DNA of 64,000 bases from CAXBNB01 sp040222275 (GTDB taxonomy: Bacteria > Bacteroidota > Bacteroidia > Cytophagales > Cyclobacteriaceae): contig JAVKDJ010000094.1 in the NCBI GenBank assembly GCA_040222275.1, forward strand, positions 186,001 to 250,000, given 5' to 3'. The position numbers and the translations under genes were made by a program. Under the pieces are notes generated by a model. That model worked only from the letters and a program-made list of their open reading frames with translations, was not told the origin of the DNA and did no database searches. Numbering within the stretch: the first letter of the stretch is position 1; the number at the start of each line of letters is the position of its first letter. Shown one piece after another: positions 51,834-60,513 of the stretch.

Positions 51834-53240
51834 TCAATAACCTGCGTTTTGTACGATGGCAGGGTCAGTATCCAGCTGACTTTGCGGAATAGGCAGAATG
51901 AGGTTATCAGCATTGATGGTCACATCCTTATTGTTGGCGGCAAACCAGGCGTTCATAATTTCAATTGCCTTACCTGTTCTTTTCAAGTCAAACCAACGGT
52001 GGCCTTCTCCAATGAGCTCAAGCCTTCTTTCCATTTCGATGGCGTCCCTTAGCTCACTTTGCGATGAAGCCGTTGTATTGTCCAATCCTGCCCTGTTTCT
52101 CACCATATTGAGATATTGAGCAACATTTGAACCTCCTGATTCATTCAGGGCCTCAGCATATTTCAGCAATACATCGGCATACCGGATCACGATATGATCA
52201 GTAGGGCCGTCATCAGCTCCAGTACCGGATGTTTCGTATTTGGTTGAGAAATAGAAAGGGTTAGCCGCGAGATTCTGACCCACATAGTCATTTGCACGGG
52301 TATCAGAAGCATCGTACATACTCACAAAATCCGTTGAAGGTAAATTATGCCCTTTGGCATTGGCCGTGGTTCCTGAAGGCCTAAACTGTGAATTGGCACT
52401 TTCGCCTTCACTGTTGCCATTTAACCCACTTGAATATTGCACCTCAAACAGAATTTCATCATTGCCTTCATTGCCTGCCCCAAATATATCTGAGGTGGTT
52501 GGCATCAAACTGTATTCTCCGGAATTGACCACTGTGGCGAGTAGCGATGCTGCACTATTGTAATCGCCCTGGTTCATCTTTACATCCGCCAATAGTGCTT
52601 GTGCAGCACCTTTGGCAGGCCGTCCAGATTCCTTGGTTGTGGGCAGGTTGCCAATCGCTGCACTTAGATCTGCCTCAATCTGAGCAAAAATCTCAGCTAC
52701 AGGTGCCCGGCCTTGACCAAAATAATCTGACGGGTTAGTGGTTTCCCCAATTACCAAAGGAACATCACCATACAGCCTTACCATGTTGAAATACAGCAAT
52801 CCACGTATAAACTGCATTTCACCAATCCTGGCATTTTTCACCGTAGTATTGTCAAATTTAATATCTTCAATCCTGCTTAATACCACGTTTGCCCTTTGGA
52901 TACCTACATAAGATTCCCTCCAGATATCCCCCACCAGATCATTGCCAGCGTTTGTTGAAAAATCGTCGAGTTGCCCAAAACGGCCACCATCATTGGCTGC
53001 AATTTCCTCGAAGGTATCTTCCCCGGGAACTTCGCCAACCCCGATGAGGTCGAGCCCATACAGGCCATTGCTTTGCAACTGGCCATACACTGCATAAATA
53101 GCTGTCTCAATTTCTGCCTGGTTCCGGTAAAAGTTATCCGCAGACTTCTGTGTAATAGGAGCTAAGTCCAACTTGTCGGAACAAGATGTTATAACCAAAA
53201 CAAACATGGCTATGAACGAAAAGTTTATTATGATTTTCAT
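51834..53240 (-). CDS. RagB/SusD family nutrient-uptake outer membrane lipoprotein
   Basis: 468 residues, rather short for the family. The lipobox is VITSC, followed by SDKLDLAPITQKSADNFYRN. SusD signatures include EMQFIRGLLYFNMVRLYGDVPLV, IVIRYADVLLKYAEALNESG, YLNMVRNRAGL, ERRLELIGEGHRWFDLKRTG and LPIPQSQLDTDP. It pairs with SusC3, whose stop is 18 bp upstream of its start. The downstream genes are phosphate-ester hydrolases, so the ligand may be a phosphorylated compound. Confidence 0.92.
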   Translation of the reverse strand: MKIIINFSFIAMFVLVITSCSDKLDLAPITQKSADNFYRNQAEIETAIYAVYGQLQSNGLYGLDLIGVGEVPGEDTFEEIAANDGGRFGQLDDFSTNAGNDLVGDIWRESYVGIQRANVVLSRIEDIKFDNTTVKNARIGEMQFIRGLLYFNMVRLYGDVPLVIGETTNPSDYFGQGRAPVAEIFAQIEADLSAAIGNLPTTKESGRPAKGAAQALLADVKMNQGDYNSAASLLATVVNSGEYSLMPTTSDIFGAGNEGNDEILFEVQYSSGLNGNSEGESANSQFRPSGTTANAKGHNLPSTDFVSMYDASDTRANDYVGQNLAANPFYFSTKYETSGTGADDGPTDHIVIRYADVLLKYAEALNESGGSNVAQYLNMVRNRAGLDNTTASSQSELRDAIEMERRLELIGEGHRWFDLKRTGKAIEIMNAWFAANNKDVTINADNLILPIPQSQLDTDPAIVQNAGY

Positions 53241-53258
53241 GGCTATTTTGTTTTATGG

Positions 53259-56200
53259 TTAAAATTTAACATTGACCCCTAAAGCTATAAAGCGCGTCAC
53301 AGGGCTAGCCGAATTAATAGCTCCCCGGGAAAGGACTTGTTGTTGAGTGGAGCGTATATCTATACCATCGGGGTTATATCCTCGGAACTTTGTGAGTTGG
53401 AAGATATTGTTTCCGGTGAAATAAACCCTGGCCCCTGTAATACCCAGGTAATCAGCAACTTTTCCCGGCAAGGTGTATCCAATCTGTAGGTTTCTCAACC
53501 TAAAGTAGTCGCCATCATGGATGGAGAGGTTAGAAGCCCGGGTTAGGCGGCCTGCAGATGAGAAGCTGGAAAAGTCAGGTCTTCGGAAAAAACCCTCTGG
53601 ATTTCTATCGTTGAAATAATTGTCAAAATAGTGTTTGGAAGGTATTTGGAAACCCTCGCCACTCTCTGCACTATACACCATATAATCAACAACTTTTCTA
53701 CCCTCAACTCCTATGAATTGAGCATTAAGGTCAAAACCTTTCCAATTCAGGGTGACCCCAAATCCATAGGTGAAATCAGGGTTATAATCACCCATAGTAA
53801 CCCGGTCGTCTGCATTAATCATTCCATTTCCATCAGAATCCCGGACAATGTAGTCCCCTACCTCTGAACCTGGCAGGGGTGTTATAGGATCGCCATCTAT
53901 TTCCGACTGTGACTTATAAACTCCAACCACATCATAATTGTAGAACTGGGCAATGGGTTGTCCTACTTTGGTGAGGAAATATGCCCTGTTACTGTAAATA
54001 AGCTGATCCTGGTCTTTTCCCAGTGCCAGCACCTTGTTTCGGTTGGCAGAATAGGTCGCATTAAAACCGATCTCAAGTTCACCTACATTGTACCCTACCC
54101 CACTTAGCTCAAGCTCAAATCCTTTGTTTTCCAGCTCACCAATGTTTTGAAGGGATGTTGAGAAGCCGGATTGTTGAGGAACAGGAACTTCCAACAGCAT
54201 ATCGGTGGTGTTGGTTACGTAATACTCAGCTGTCAATTGAAGTTTGTCTTCCATGAAGCCCAGGTCCAGTCCGTAATTCAGGGCTGTATTGGTTTCCCAT
54301 GACAAATCAGCATTTGGGGCAGAATTGATGTAAAGACCCGACTGCAAACTGCCATCAACAGTATAATTATCATCATTGAGTGTGGCTATGGCACTATAGT
54401 TCCCTATCTGGTTGTTACCGGTCTGGCCCCAGCTGACCCTCAGTTTGGCAAAATTGACGAGCGAATTTTCTGGAAAGAAAGATTCATTGCTGATGGTCCA
54501 CCCCCCGGATACTGATGCAAAATTTCCATACTTGCTATTGGCTCCAAATCGGGATGAGCCATCCCTTCTCCATGATGCTGAGAATGAATACTTACTATCA
54601 AAATCATATTGCAAGCGCGAAAAGTATGATTCCAAGGCCCATTTGCTGGCCGTCAATGTTGAAGTAATCGTGGTTGCCCCACCTATATTTCTGATGTTGT
54701 CGTCAGCAAAATCCTGGCTTTCCATGTACGTCATATTGTACAATTCCTGTTGGTAACTATAGCCCACCAGCACGTCGATAGTATGGACTTCAAGTTCTTT
54801 CTTGTAGCTCAGGGTGTTTTCCGTAATATAGTTTTTCCTGCTTAGTTCAGACCGTGATCCCCTTGTTGGCTTATTGGCTACTGGGGTGCGATAATCGCCA
54901 ATTGTTGAAGGCTCAAAATACTCCTCGATACTGGTATCATAGTCTCCACCGAAAAGTGTTTTAAAGGTCAGGTTTTCAATAGGTTCAACCTCCAAATATG
55001 TGTTTCCAAAAGTCCTGAACCCGCTTCTTGTATAATCTGTCAGGTAGGTCTGGGCTATTACATTTTCACCAATCGGTCCATCCCAGTTGGCATTGTTGTC
55101 ATCCAATTGGTTTGCTACGGCAAAGGAACCATCTGAATTGTAGATTGGGTAATAAGGCTGCATCAAAAAAACAGCACCTGATGGATCAGCTTGTTGTTTA
55201 TAACCCAACCGGGAACTCGCCCATGCCCTTTCACCTGTAAGGTTCGCATCCGTGAGCGAAATGTTGGTATTGATCCCAAACCTTACCTTATCGCTCAATT
55301 GAGAATTGAAGCGGATATTATTACTGTAGCGTTTGTAGTCGGAATCTATGACGATGTTTTCCTGATCTATCAACCCAAGAGATATTGAATAATCAGAATT
55401 GTCTGTTCCACCACCCAGGTTGATGTAGTGGCTTTGTTGTTTGGCATTTCTAAACACGGCATCTGTCCAGTTGGTATTGGTCAATCCAGGCTTGCCATCC
55501 AGGTAATCCTGCAAATACGTCGGGATTCTGCTTCGCTTTCCTCCTCCGTTGGCATCTCTCGTAGCATTGTCATCAGTAGCGTTCCTTCCTGCCCCTCCTG
55601 ACAAATAACCGAATTGACGGGCGTCATAATCAAACAGGGCTGTCTCATACGCATCCGTCAGTTCAAATTTGTCGATGCGCTGTTGCATACCCAAATAACC
55701 ATCGTAGGTTACCTGAAGCCCTCCTTTTTTGCCTTTTTTAGTAGTAATGAAAATGACACCACTTGAAGCCCTCGATCCATAAATGGCTGCTGAAGCGGCT
55801 CCTTTCAATACACTGATGGATTCGATATCGTTAGTATTAATCGAACTCATGGAAGAACCTTCTGACAAAGGATTACCATCCACCACAATCAATGGGCTTG
55901 TACCTGCCGTAAGGGAGTTGAGGCCCCTGATTTGGATTACGGAATTGTCCCCTGGATTTTTACCATTGGAAAAAACCTGCACACCGGCGATTCTACCCAC
56001 AACGGCCTGCTCGAAATTTGCTGAAGAATACTGGTTCACCACTTCACTATCTACTTTGGAAACAGCTCCATTAAATTTGTCCTTCGTTTGGCTACCATAT
56101 CCAATTACTACTACTTCCTGTAGCTGCGCAGCATCAATTTGCATTTGAACGTCTATCGTTGACCTGCCGGAGATAGTTACTTCCTGTGTTTTGTACCCCA

Positions 56201-56762
56201 CAAAGGATACTACCAAACTGGCCCCTTCGGAAACACTCAACTTGTAGTTACCATCCAGGTTTGTTGTGGTACCATTGCTGGTGCCTTTTTCTATTACCGA
56301 TGCTCCTGGTAGGCCCTCTCCATTTTCGTCAATGATTTTGCCGGAGATTTCCACTCCATCAATCACAATCTCTATTTTTTGATCAAATTTATCCTGTAGT
56401 GGGTTGACGTTGATGTTATAGTCAACCTGCTTGAACCTGAGTTTGGCTTCTTTTGATACCTTCAATAGTACTTCTTCTACTGTCTGCTCCTGTGCCGAAA
56501 GGCTAATCCTTGTTTTGTTTTCAGAAATAGCTTTGTGGTCGTAGGTAAATTGAAAGTCCGTTTGCTCTTCCAGTTTCTCGAAAAGCTGCATGATGGAGGC
56601 ATCCCTTACATCCAAATTGATGGTTACATCTTTCACACTGGACTTCTTTTGTGCTTCAATATTGCCTGCCAGCAGTAAGTTGAGCAATAAGCACTGAGAA
56701 AATATACCGACAAAAGACAACTTCATGGCATATATTATTAGTCTTTGTAAACTGATTTTCAT
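53259..56762 (-). CDS. SusC/RagA family TonB-dependent outer membrane transporter with STN domain
   Basis: 1167 residues. The N-terminal signal (MKLSFVGIFSQCLLLNLLLA) is followed by an STN domain (about 45-120, VRDASIMQLFEKLEEQTDFQ, SKEAKLRFKQVDYNIN), a CarboxypepD_reg-like domain (about 135-205, GKIIDENGEGLPGASVIEKG), the plug starting LQEVVVIGYGSQTKDKFNGA, and the barrel ending RFIALGVNVKF. It imports the ligand captured by SusD3, and its STN domain fits FecR3 upstream. The start codon lies in CAAAACTATGAA, the same context as the other susC genes. The three phosphate-ester hydrolases downstream suggest that a phosphate-containing molecule or its product is imported. Confidence 0.94.
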   Translation of the reverse strand: MKISLQRLIIYAMKLSFVGIFSQCLLLNLLLAGNIEAQKKSSVKDVTINLDVRDASIMQLFEKLEEQTDFQFTYDHKAISENKTRISLSAQEQTVEEVLLKVSKEAKLRFKQVDYNINVNPLQDKFDQKIEIVIDGVEISGKIIDENGEGLPGASVIEKGTSNGTTTNLDGNYKLSVSEGASLVVSFVGYKTQEVTISGRSTIDVQMQIDAAQLQEVVVIGYGSQTKDKFNGAVSKVDSEVVNQYSSANFEQAVVGRIAGVQVFSNGKNPGDNSVIQIRGLNSLTAGTSPLIVVDGNPLSEGSSMSSINTNDIESISVLKGAASAAIYGSRASSGVIFITTKKGKKGGLQVTYDGYLGMQQRIDKFELTDAYETALFDYDARQFGYLSGGAGRNATDDNATRDANGGGKRSRIPTYLQDYLDGKPGLTNTNWTDAVFRNAKQQSHYINLGGGTDNSDYSISLGLIDQENIVIDSDYKRYSNNIRFNSQLSDKVRFGINTNISLTDANLTGERAWASSRLGYKQQADPSGAVFLMQPYYPIYNSDGSFAVANQLDDNNANWDGPIGENVIAQTYLTDYTRSGFRTFGNTYLEVEPIENLTFKTLFGGDYDTSIEEYFEPSTIGDYRTPVANKPTRGSRSELSRKNYITENTLSYKKELEVHTIDVLVGYSYQQELYNMTYMESQDFADDNIRNIGGATTITSTLTASKWALESYFSRLQYDFDSKYSFSASWRRDGSSRFGANSKYGNFASVSGGWTISNESFFPENSLVNFAKLRVSWGQTGNNQIGNYSAIATLNDDNYTVDGSLQSGLYINSAPNADLSWETNTALNYGLDLGFMEDKLQLTAEYYVTNTTDMLLEVPVPQQSGFSTSLQNIGELENKGFELELSGVGYNVGELEIGFNATYSANRNKVLALGKDQDQLIYSNRAYFLTKVGQPIAQFYNYDVVGVYKSQSEIDGDPITPLPGSEVGDYIVRDSDGNGMINADDRVTMGDYNPDFTYGFGVTLNWKGFDLNAQFIGVEGRKVVDYMVYSAESGEGFQIPSKHYFDNYFNDRNPEGFFRRPDFSSFSSAGRLTRASNLSIHDGDYFRLRNLQIGYTLPGKVADYLGITGARVYFTGNNIFQLTKFRGYNPDGIDIRSTQQQVLSRGAINSASPVTRFIALGVNVKF

Positions 56763-56769
56763 AGTTTTG
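56762..56769 (+). promoter_or_regulatory. Putative -7 box antisense to the susC3 start
   Basis: TAGTTTTG (56762-56769) fits TAnnTTTG and overlaps the susC3 start codon on the other strand. The nearest TTTG (56744-56747) is only 14 bp away, so the match is weaker than in loci 1 and 2. Confidence 0.28.
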
Positions 56770-56773
56770 AAAT

Positions 56774-56878
56774 GATTAATTGAACATTAATTGATTGCAT
56801 TGCCCGTGTTTCGAGACTTAGTGGCAATGTGATGAGCTGGCCGATAACGATTGAGGAATTGTTATCGGTCTTTTTTTT
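56774..56878 (+). ncRNA. Candidate antisense RNA over the susC3 leader, locus 3
   Basis: About 100 nt run from the -7 box at 56762-56769 to a strong plus-strand terminator at 56839-56878. It is complementary to the susC3 5' leader. The promoter is weak by sequence, so confidence is lower than for loci 1 and 2. Confidence 0.3.
56839..56878 (+). terminator. Intrinsic terminator oriented against susC, locus 3
   Basis: GGCCGATAAC (56839-56848) pairs with GTTATCGGTC (56861-56870), with one G-U pair, around a 12-nt loop, followed by eight T at 56871-56878 on the plus strand. Confidence 0.8.
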
Positions 56879-56887
56879 GTCCTTTAT

Positions 56888-57931
56888 TTACTCATAGGCG
56901 TCATTTTTAAAGTTTAACACTACGTTTTTATTATTGATTTCAAATTCAAAATTGTTTACAAAAGCCATACTCGTAAGGACGTTTTCAAGGTTTTGCCTTT
57001 TGAACTGACCTGTATAGTTCAGTGCCCTTTCTGGTAGTGTGACCAGCTCAATATCTACCCCATACCATCGTTCAAGTTTTCGTATTATATCTTCTAAACT
57101 GGCTTTGTTAAAATGTAAGACCCCTTCGGTCCAGCCCTGTACCTGGTTTGCATCAAACTCCTGTACGGTTGAAAACACTTTTTCCTCACTTTGGTAATAA
57201 ACTTCCTGACCGGGCTCTAAAGTTATTTGCGGTGCTGTTTTATCCAGCCAACTACCACTTTTTTCACCTACCTTCACTTTTCCTGTGGCCAGGCTTACCC
57301 TGAATGTACCTTGTTCCGGGTATCCGGATACGTTAAAGGATGTACCCAAGGCCTGCACTATTATATCCCGGGATATTACATAAAAGGGCCTGCTGGCATC
57401 TTTGGCAACATCGAAGAAGGCCTCTCCTTCCAACCATACCATTCTGGCTGTATCGGAAAATACTTCGTGGTATGACAATTCACTTTCGGCATTCAGGTTG
57501 ATCACTGTTCCGTCTTTCAAGTGGATTTCTGACTTTCTACCAGCGGTATTGGACTTGGTAATCAATTGATTTTCTACAGTTGCAGGGGTCTCCTCATCGG
57601 ATTGAAAGTAGAAGACTAGTCCGGAACACAGAATCAATAGAATAGCTACCGCATATTTCAAATACCTACCTGCCTGTCGTGTCTTTTTCAATTGCTGCAC
57701 CATGGGATTGTCGGCATTGACTTTTTCCCATATTTCGTTTTTTACTTCCTCGTGTTTGAAAATGGTGGTTTTTCCTGGGTGACCAGAGCGCCAATGACCT
57801 TCCATTTTCTCATAAAGGGATTTATTTTCATCGTTTTCGCCTATCCAAATCTGGAGGTCTGATTCATCCTGCCTACTCTGTGCCTTCACAAAGTGCCGGG
57901 CAATCACCTGATATATGTCGTTGTTGCTCAT
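56888..57931 (-). CDS. FecR family anti-sigma factor
   Basis: 347 residues. A cytoplasmic N-terminus (1-95) with ARHFVKAQSRQDESDLQIWI is followed by a membrane segment (YLKYAVAILLILCSGLVFYF), the FecR domain (SEIHLKDGTVINLNAESELS, EGEAFFDVAKDASRPFYVIS, VQALGTSFNVSGYPE) and a C-terminal DUF4974 domain (LERWYGVDIELVTLPERALN, KRQNLENVLTSMAFVNNFEF). It should hold the ECF sigma factor encoded just upstream and be released through SusC3. The gap to susC3 is about 125 bp and contains the plus-strand terminator. Confidence 0.92.
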   Translation of the reverse strand: MSNNDIYQVIARHFVKAQSRQDESDLQIWIGENDENKSLYEKMEGHWRSGHPGKTTIFKHEEVKNEIWEKVNADNPMVQQLKKTRQAGRYLKYAVAILLILCSGLVFYFQSDEETPATVENQLITKSNTAGRKSEIHLKDGTVINLNAESELSYHEVFSDTARMVWLEGEAFFDVAKDASRPFYVISRDIIVQALGTSFNVSGYPEQGTFRVSLATGKVKVGEKSGSWLDKTAPQITLEPGQEVYYQSEEKVFSTVQEFDANQVQGWTEGVLHFNKASLEDIIRKLERWYGVDIELVTLPERALNYTGQFKRQNLENVLTSMAFVNNFEFEINNKNVVLNFKNDAYE

Positions 57932-58001
57932 AGCAAAAATCCTGTATCGTATGTTTAAGACCCGCCAACAAAAGATTTACGTAACGGGACTTGGTTTTTA
58001 T

Positions 58002-58616
58002 TTATAGAAAGGAGAAAATAAAACTCCTTGGAAACAATTTTCTTATCTTGGGGTGATGCCGCTGGTCCTTTAGGTAGGCCTGCAATTGCATGCAAAGCTC
58101 CTTTACAGCCAGTTCGAGGTGCTTTTCCACTGTCCTTTTCGAAAGGTTTAATATTTCGGCTACTTCACCAGGAAACAACCCGTCTTCCCTCAGCAGCCTG
58201 TAAACCATCTGGCGCTGAGCGGGCAATTGACTTATACAGTCGTCTAGCAATTGGAAAACCTCCCTGTCCCTGGGTTCAATATCCAGGTGGTGGGATTCTT
58301 CAATAATGTAGTCTTCTATCTGTTCGATTTTGTCAAAATGCTCGTTCCTTTTGCGATCTCTCAGCCAGTTGAGGCTCTTGTTCTTTACCGACTGAAACAA
58401 ATATGCATTGATCCTACCTATATCCTTTTTTCGGTTTTTGTCCTTCAGCAGGTTGTATATGACATCCGACACAACTTCCTCCGCCCCAGATGGGACTTTG
58501 ACGTATTGGAGGCTGAAATTGAACAACCTGGGGTAGAAGTGATCGAAAAAATCACTGTAAGCCTGATGGTCATTCTCATCACATACTTTTTTCCAAATAT
58601 GGTCAACGTCAATCAT
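58002..58616 (-). CDS. ECF-type RNA polymerase sigma-70 factor
   Basis: About 204 residues from the ATG at 58616 (MIDVDHIWKKVCDENDHQAY); the frame is open to a TTG at 58649. Region 2 includes FFDHFYPRLFNFSLQYVKVP and EEVVSDVIYNLLKDKNRK. Region 4 has the helix-turn-helix FPGEVAEILNLSKRTVEKHL. It heads the organophosphate-type locus and should drive susC3 expression under FecR3 control. The unit is separated from the neighbouring susD4 by a terminator at 58814-58860. Confidence 0.9.
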   Translation of the reverse strand: MIDVDHIWKKVCDENDHQAYSDFFDHFYPRLFNFSLQYVKVPSGAEEVVSDVIYNLLKDKNRKKDIGRINAYLFQSVKNKSLNWLRDRKRNEHFDKIEQIEDYIIEESHHLDIEPRDREVFQLLDDCISQLPAQRQMVYRLLREDGLFPGEVAEILNLSKRTVEKHLELAVKELCMQLQAYLKDQRHHPKIRKLFPRSFIFSFL

Positions 58617-58813
58617 AGTGTGTGGTCGTATTTGCAATACCCCTATCAAATTTACTTAACTTGTTTCAGAGTTGCCATCTCCTTTAACATCCTCAAATCC
58701 CATTTTCGGATGGCCTCACTTTACCTATGACACACTTGAAAATTGAATACGTAATGTTTTGTATTTTTTTTTGAAGAAAATGAAGATACGATCATACCCC
58801 TGCAATTCCACAC

Positions 58814-58860
58814 AAAAAAACCACAGGCCCATCTACATCTGGTTGTAGCTAAACCTGTGG
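58814..58860 (-). terminator. Intrinsic terminator after susD4
   Basis: On the minus strand CCACAGG (58854-58860) pairs with CCTGTGG (58821-58827), followed by seven T. It ends the susC4-susD4 unit ahead of the sigma gene of the next locus. Confidence 0.85.
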
Positions 58861-58926
58861 TCAAAGTACAAGGGCAGCCCCTCTGCTATTTTTTAAAAAA
58901 AACTTTGGTATTCCTACTCGTGAGTT

Positions 58927-60495
58927 TTAATACCCATTGGAACTGAGGGATGGATTTCTATCCCTCACACGGGTGGCTATTGGCAATAGCATGTGCTTCT
59001 CCTCGTAGGTAGCTCCAAAAGGATTGGTATGCCCGATAACATTTACAAAAGTCACTTCTCCCGGGTTGGAAGCATCTGTTACTGGAAACAACCTCGTTCT
59101 CTGGATGTCAGACCAGGTTTTGAAAATAAGGGGCAACTCGCGTAACCTTTCTTTCCATACTTCCTGTATAAACTCATCTTTGGACAAACCGGACAATTCA
59201 GTTTCTATTTCGCTCCTGTCTGTTTGCCAGTACCCCCTGCTCCTCACATCTGTGAGGTATTGCACGGCTTCACTGGTAACCCCAGAGGTTTGCGCAATTG
59301 ACTCTGCAGCAATCAACAGTATTTCGGAATAAACATTTATTTCTACATCCTTGGCTCCTCTTGCTGTCACGAACAATGCATCTTCATCGTACCATTTATA
59401 GGCCGACCAAAGGCCGTTAAAATCGTAGGTAACGCCATTTCTTTCAATCGAATTATACCATATCTGCCGGTTCTGCCCCCTGATATCCACACTCGGGTCA
59501 TAAACCCTCAAAAATTCATCAAGCGGTCTATACACGATCCACACATCTCCCAGTATTCCTGGCACACCTGCAGATTTGGGTATTGAAAGCTGCGGGTAAA
59601 TTATTGGTTTTAGCAGTTCATCAGCCTCCACCGAAAAAATATACTCACTCTCTACTTCTGAAGTGCGCATCTTGTTATATGCACTTTCTTCTAAAGTGCT
59701 ACCATTCTCAATCAGGCCGTATTGACCGCTGTTGATAATGAGCCGTGCCGCATCCGCAGCTTTGGCATAGCTTTCAGTACCACCCTCAATTGGAAACCCT
59801 GCTTTTTGCAGCTGTACGTTGGCAAGCGTAGCAGCCACTGCACCCTTGGTTATCCTGTATCCGTTCATTGAAAATAAGACATCTGGCAATCCTCCATTTT
59901 CCAATGCCCAGTCAAGGTCATCGATAATCTGGGCATAAACAGATTCAGCATCAGCACGATCGACATAAATGTTCTCTAGGCTTTCAAAAGGTTCGAGCAC
60001 CAATGGTACATCGCCAAAGTCCCTGACCAGAGCGAAATAGTTGAATGCCCTGAAAAATTTAGCTTCTGCCGTCAGTCTGTTTGCTTCGGATTGCGAAAGG
60101 GCTTCTATTTCAGGAATATACTTCAAGGCAACATTGGCCTTGGCAATGGCGTCATACGCATCCCTCCAATATACAAATAGATATTCATCCAGATTATCCG
60201 GTCCAAGTGTCAGGTTGTTGGCCTCAAACGGCCCTGGTCTCTCAGTTCTTTCGTTCTCAAATAGACCAGACATATATCCGCCTATCATGGCGTTGATCTG
60301 GAAATCACCACTTATGTACCTTGCTATTACACCTCTTCCATAAAGAGAATTCACTACACCCCGAACATCATCGGGTTCGTTGAAAAACTGATTGACAGCC
60401 ACTTGGTTTCTGGGAGCTTCTTCCAGAAACTCATTACAAGCAAAAACAGTCAGCATTAAAACAACTGACGTCACTGTTCTTAATATTCTTTTCAT
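58927..60495 (-). CDS. RagB/SusD family nutrient-uptake outer membrane lipoprotein
   Basis: 522 residues. The lipobox is LTVFAC, followed by NEFLEEAPRNQVAVNQFFNE. SusD features include EAKFFRAFNYFALVRDFGDVPLV near residue 150, VYSEILLIAAESIAQTSGVT, QYLTDVRSRGYW, QEVWKERLRELPLIFKTWSD and a C-terminal MLLPIATRVRDRNPSLSSNG. It is partnered with SusC4, whose stop codon is 18 bp upstream. A strong terminator 66 bp downstream closes the transcription unit. No enzyme gene follows, so the substrate is unknown; the enzymes may lie elsewhere or beyond the window. Confidence 0.92.
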   Translation of the reverse strand: MKRILRTVTSVVLMLTVFACNEFLEEAPRNQVAVNQFFNEPDDVRGVVNSLYGRGVIARYISGDFQINAMIGGYMSGLFENERTERPGPFEANNLTLGPDNLDEYLFVYWRDAYDAIAKANVALKYIPEIEALSQSEANRLTAEAKFFRAFNYFALVRDFGDVPLVLEPFESLENIYVDRADAESVYAQIIDDLDWALENGGLPDVLFSMNGYRITKGAVAATLANVQLQKAGFPIEGGTESYAKAADAARLIINSGQYGLIENGSTLEESAYNKMRTSEVESEYIFSVEADELLKPIIYPQLSIPKSAGVPGILGDVWIVYRPLDEFLRVYDPSVDIRGQNRQIWYNSIERNGVTYDFNGLWSAYKWYDEDALFVTARGAKDVEINVYSEILLIAAESIAQTSGVTSEAVQYLTDVRSRGYWQTDRSEIETELSGLSKDEFIQEVWKERLRELPLIFKTWSDIQRTRLFPVTDASNPGEVTFVNVIGHTNPFGATYEEKHMLLPIATRVRDRNPSLSSNGY

Positions 60496-60513
60496 GATTG
60501 TATAATTTTTTGT

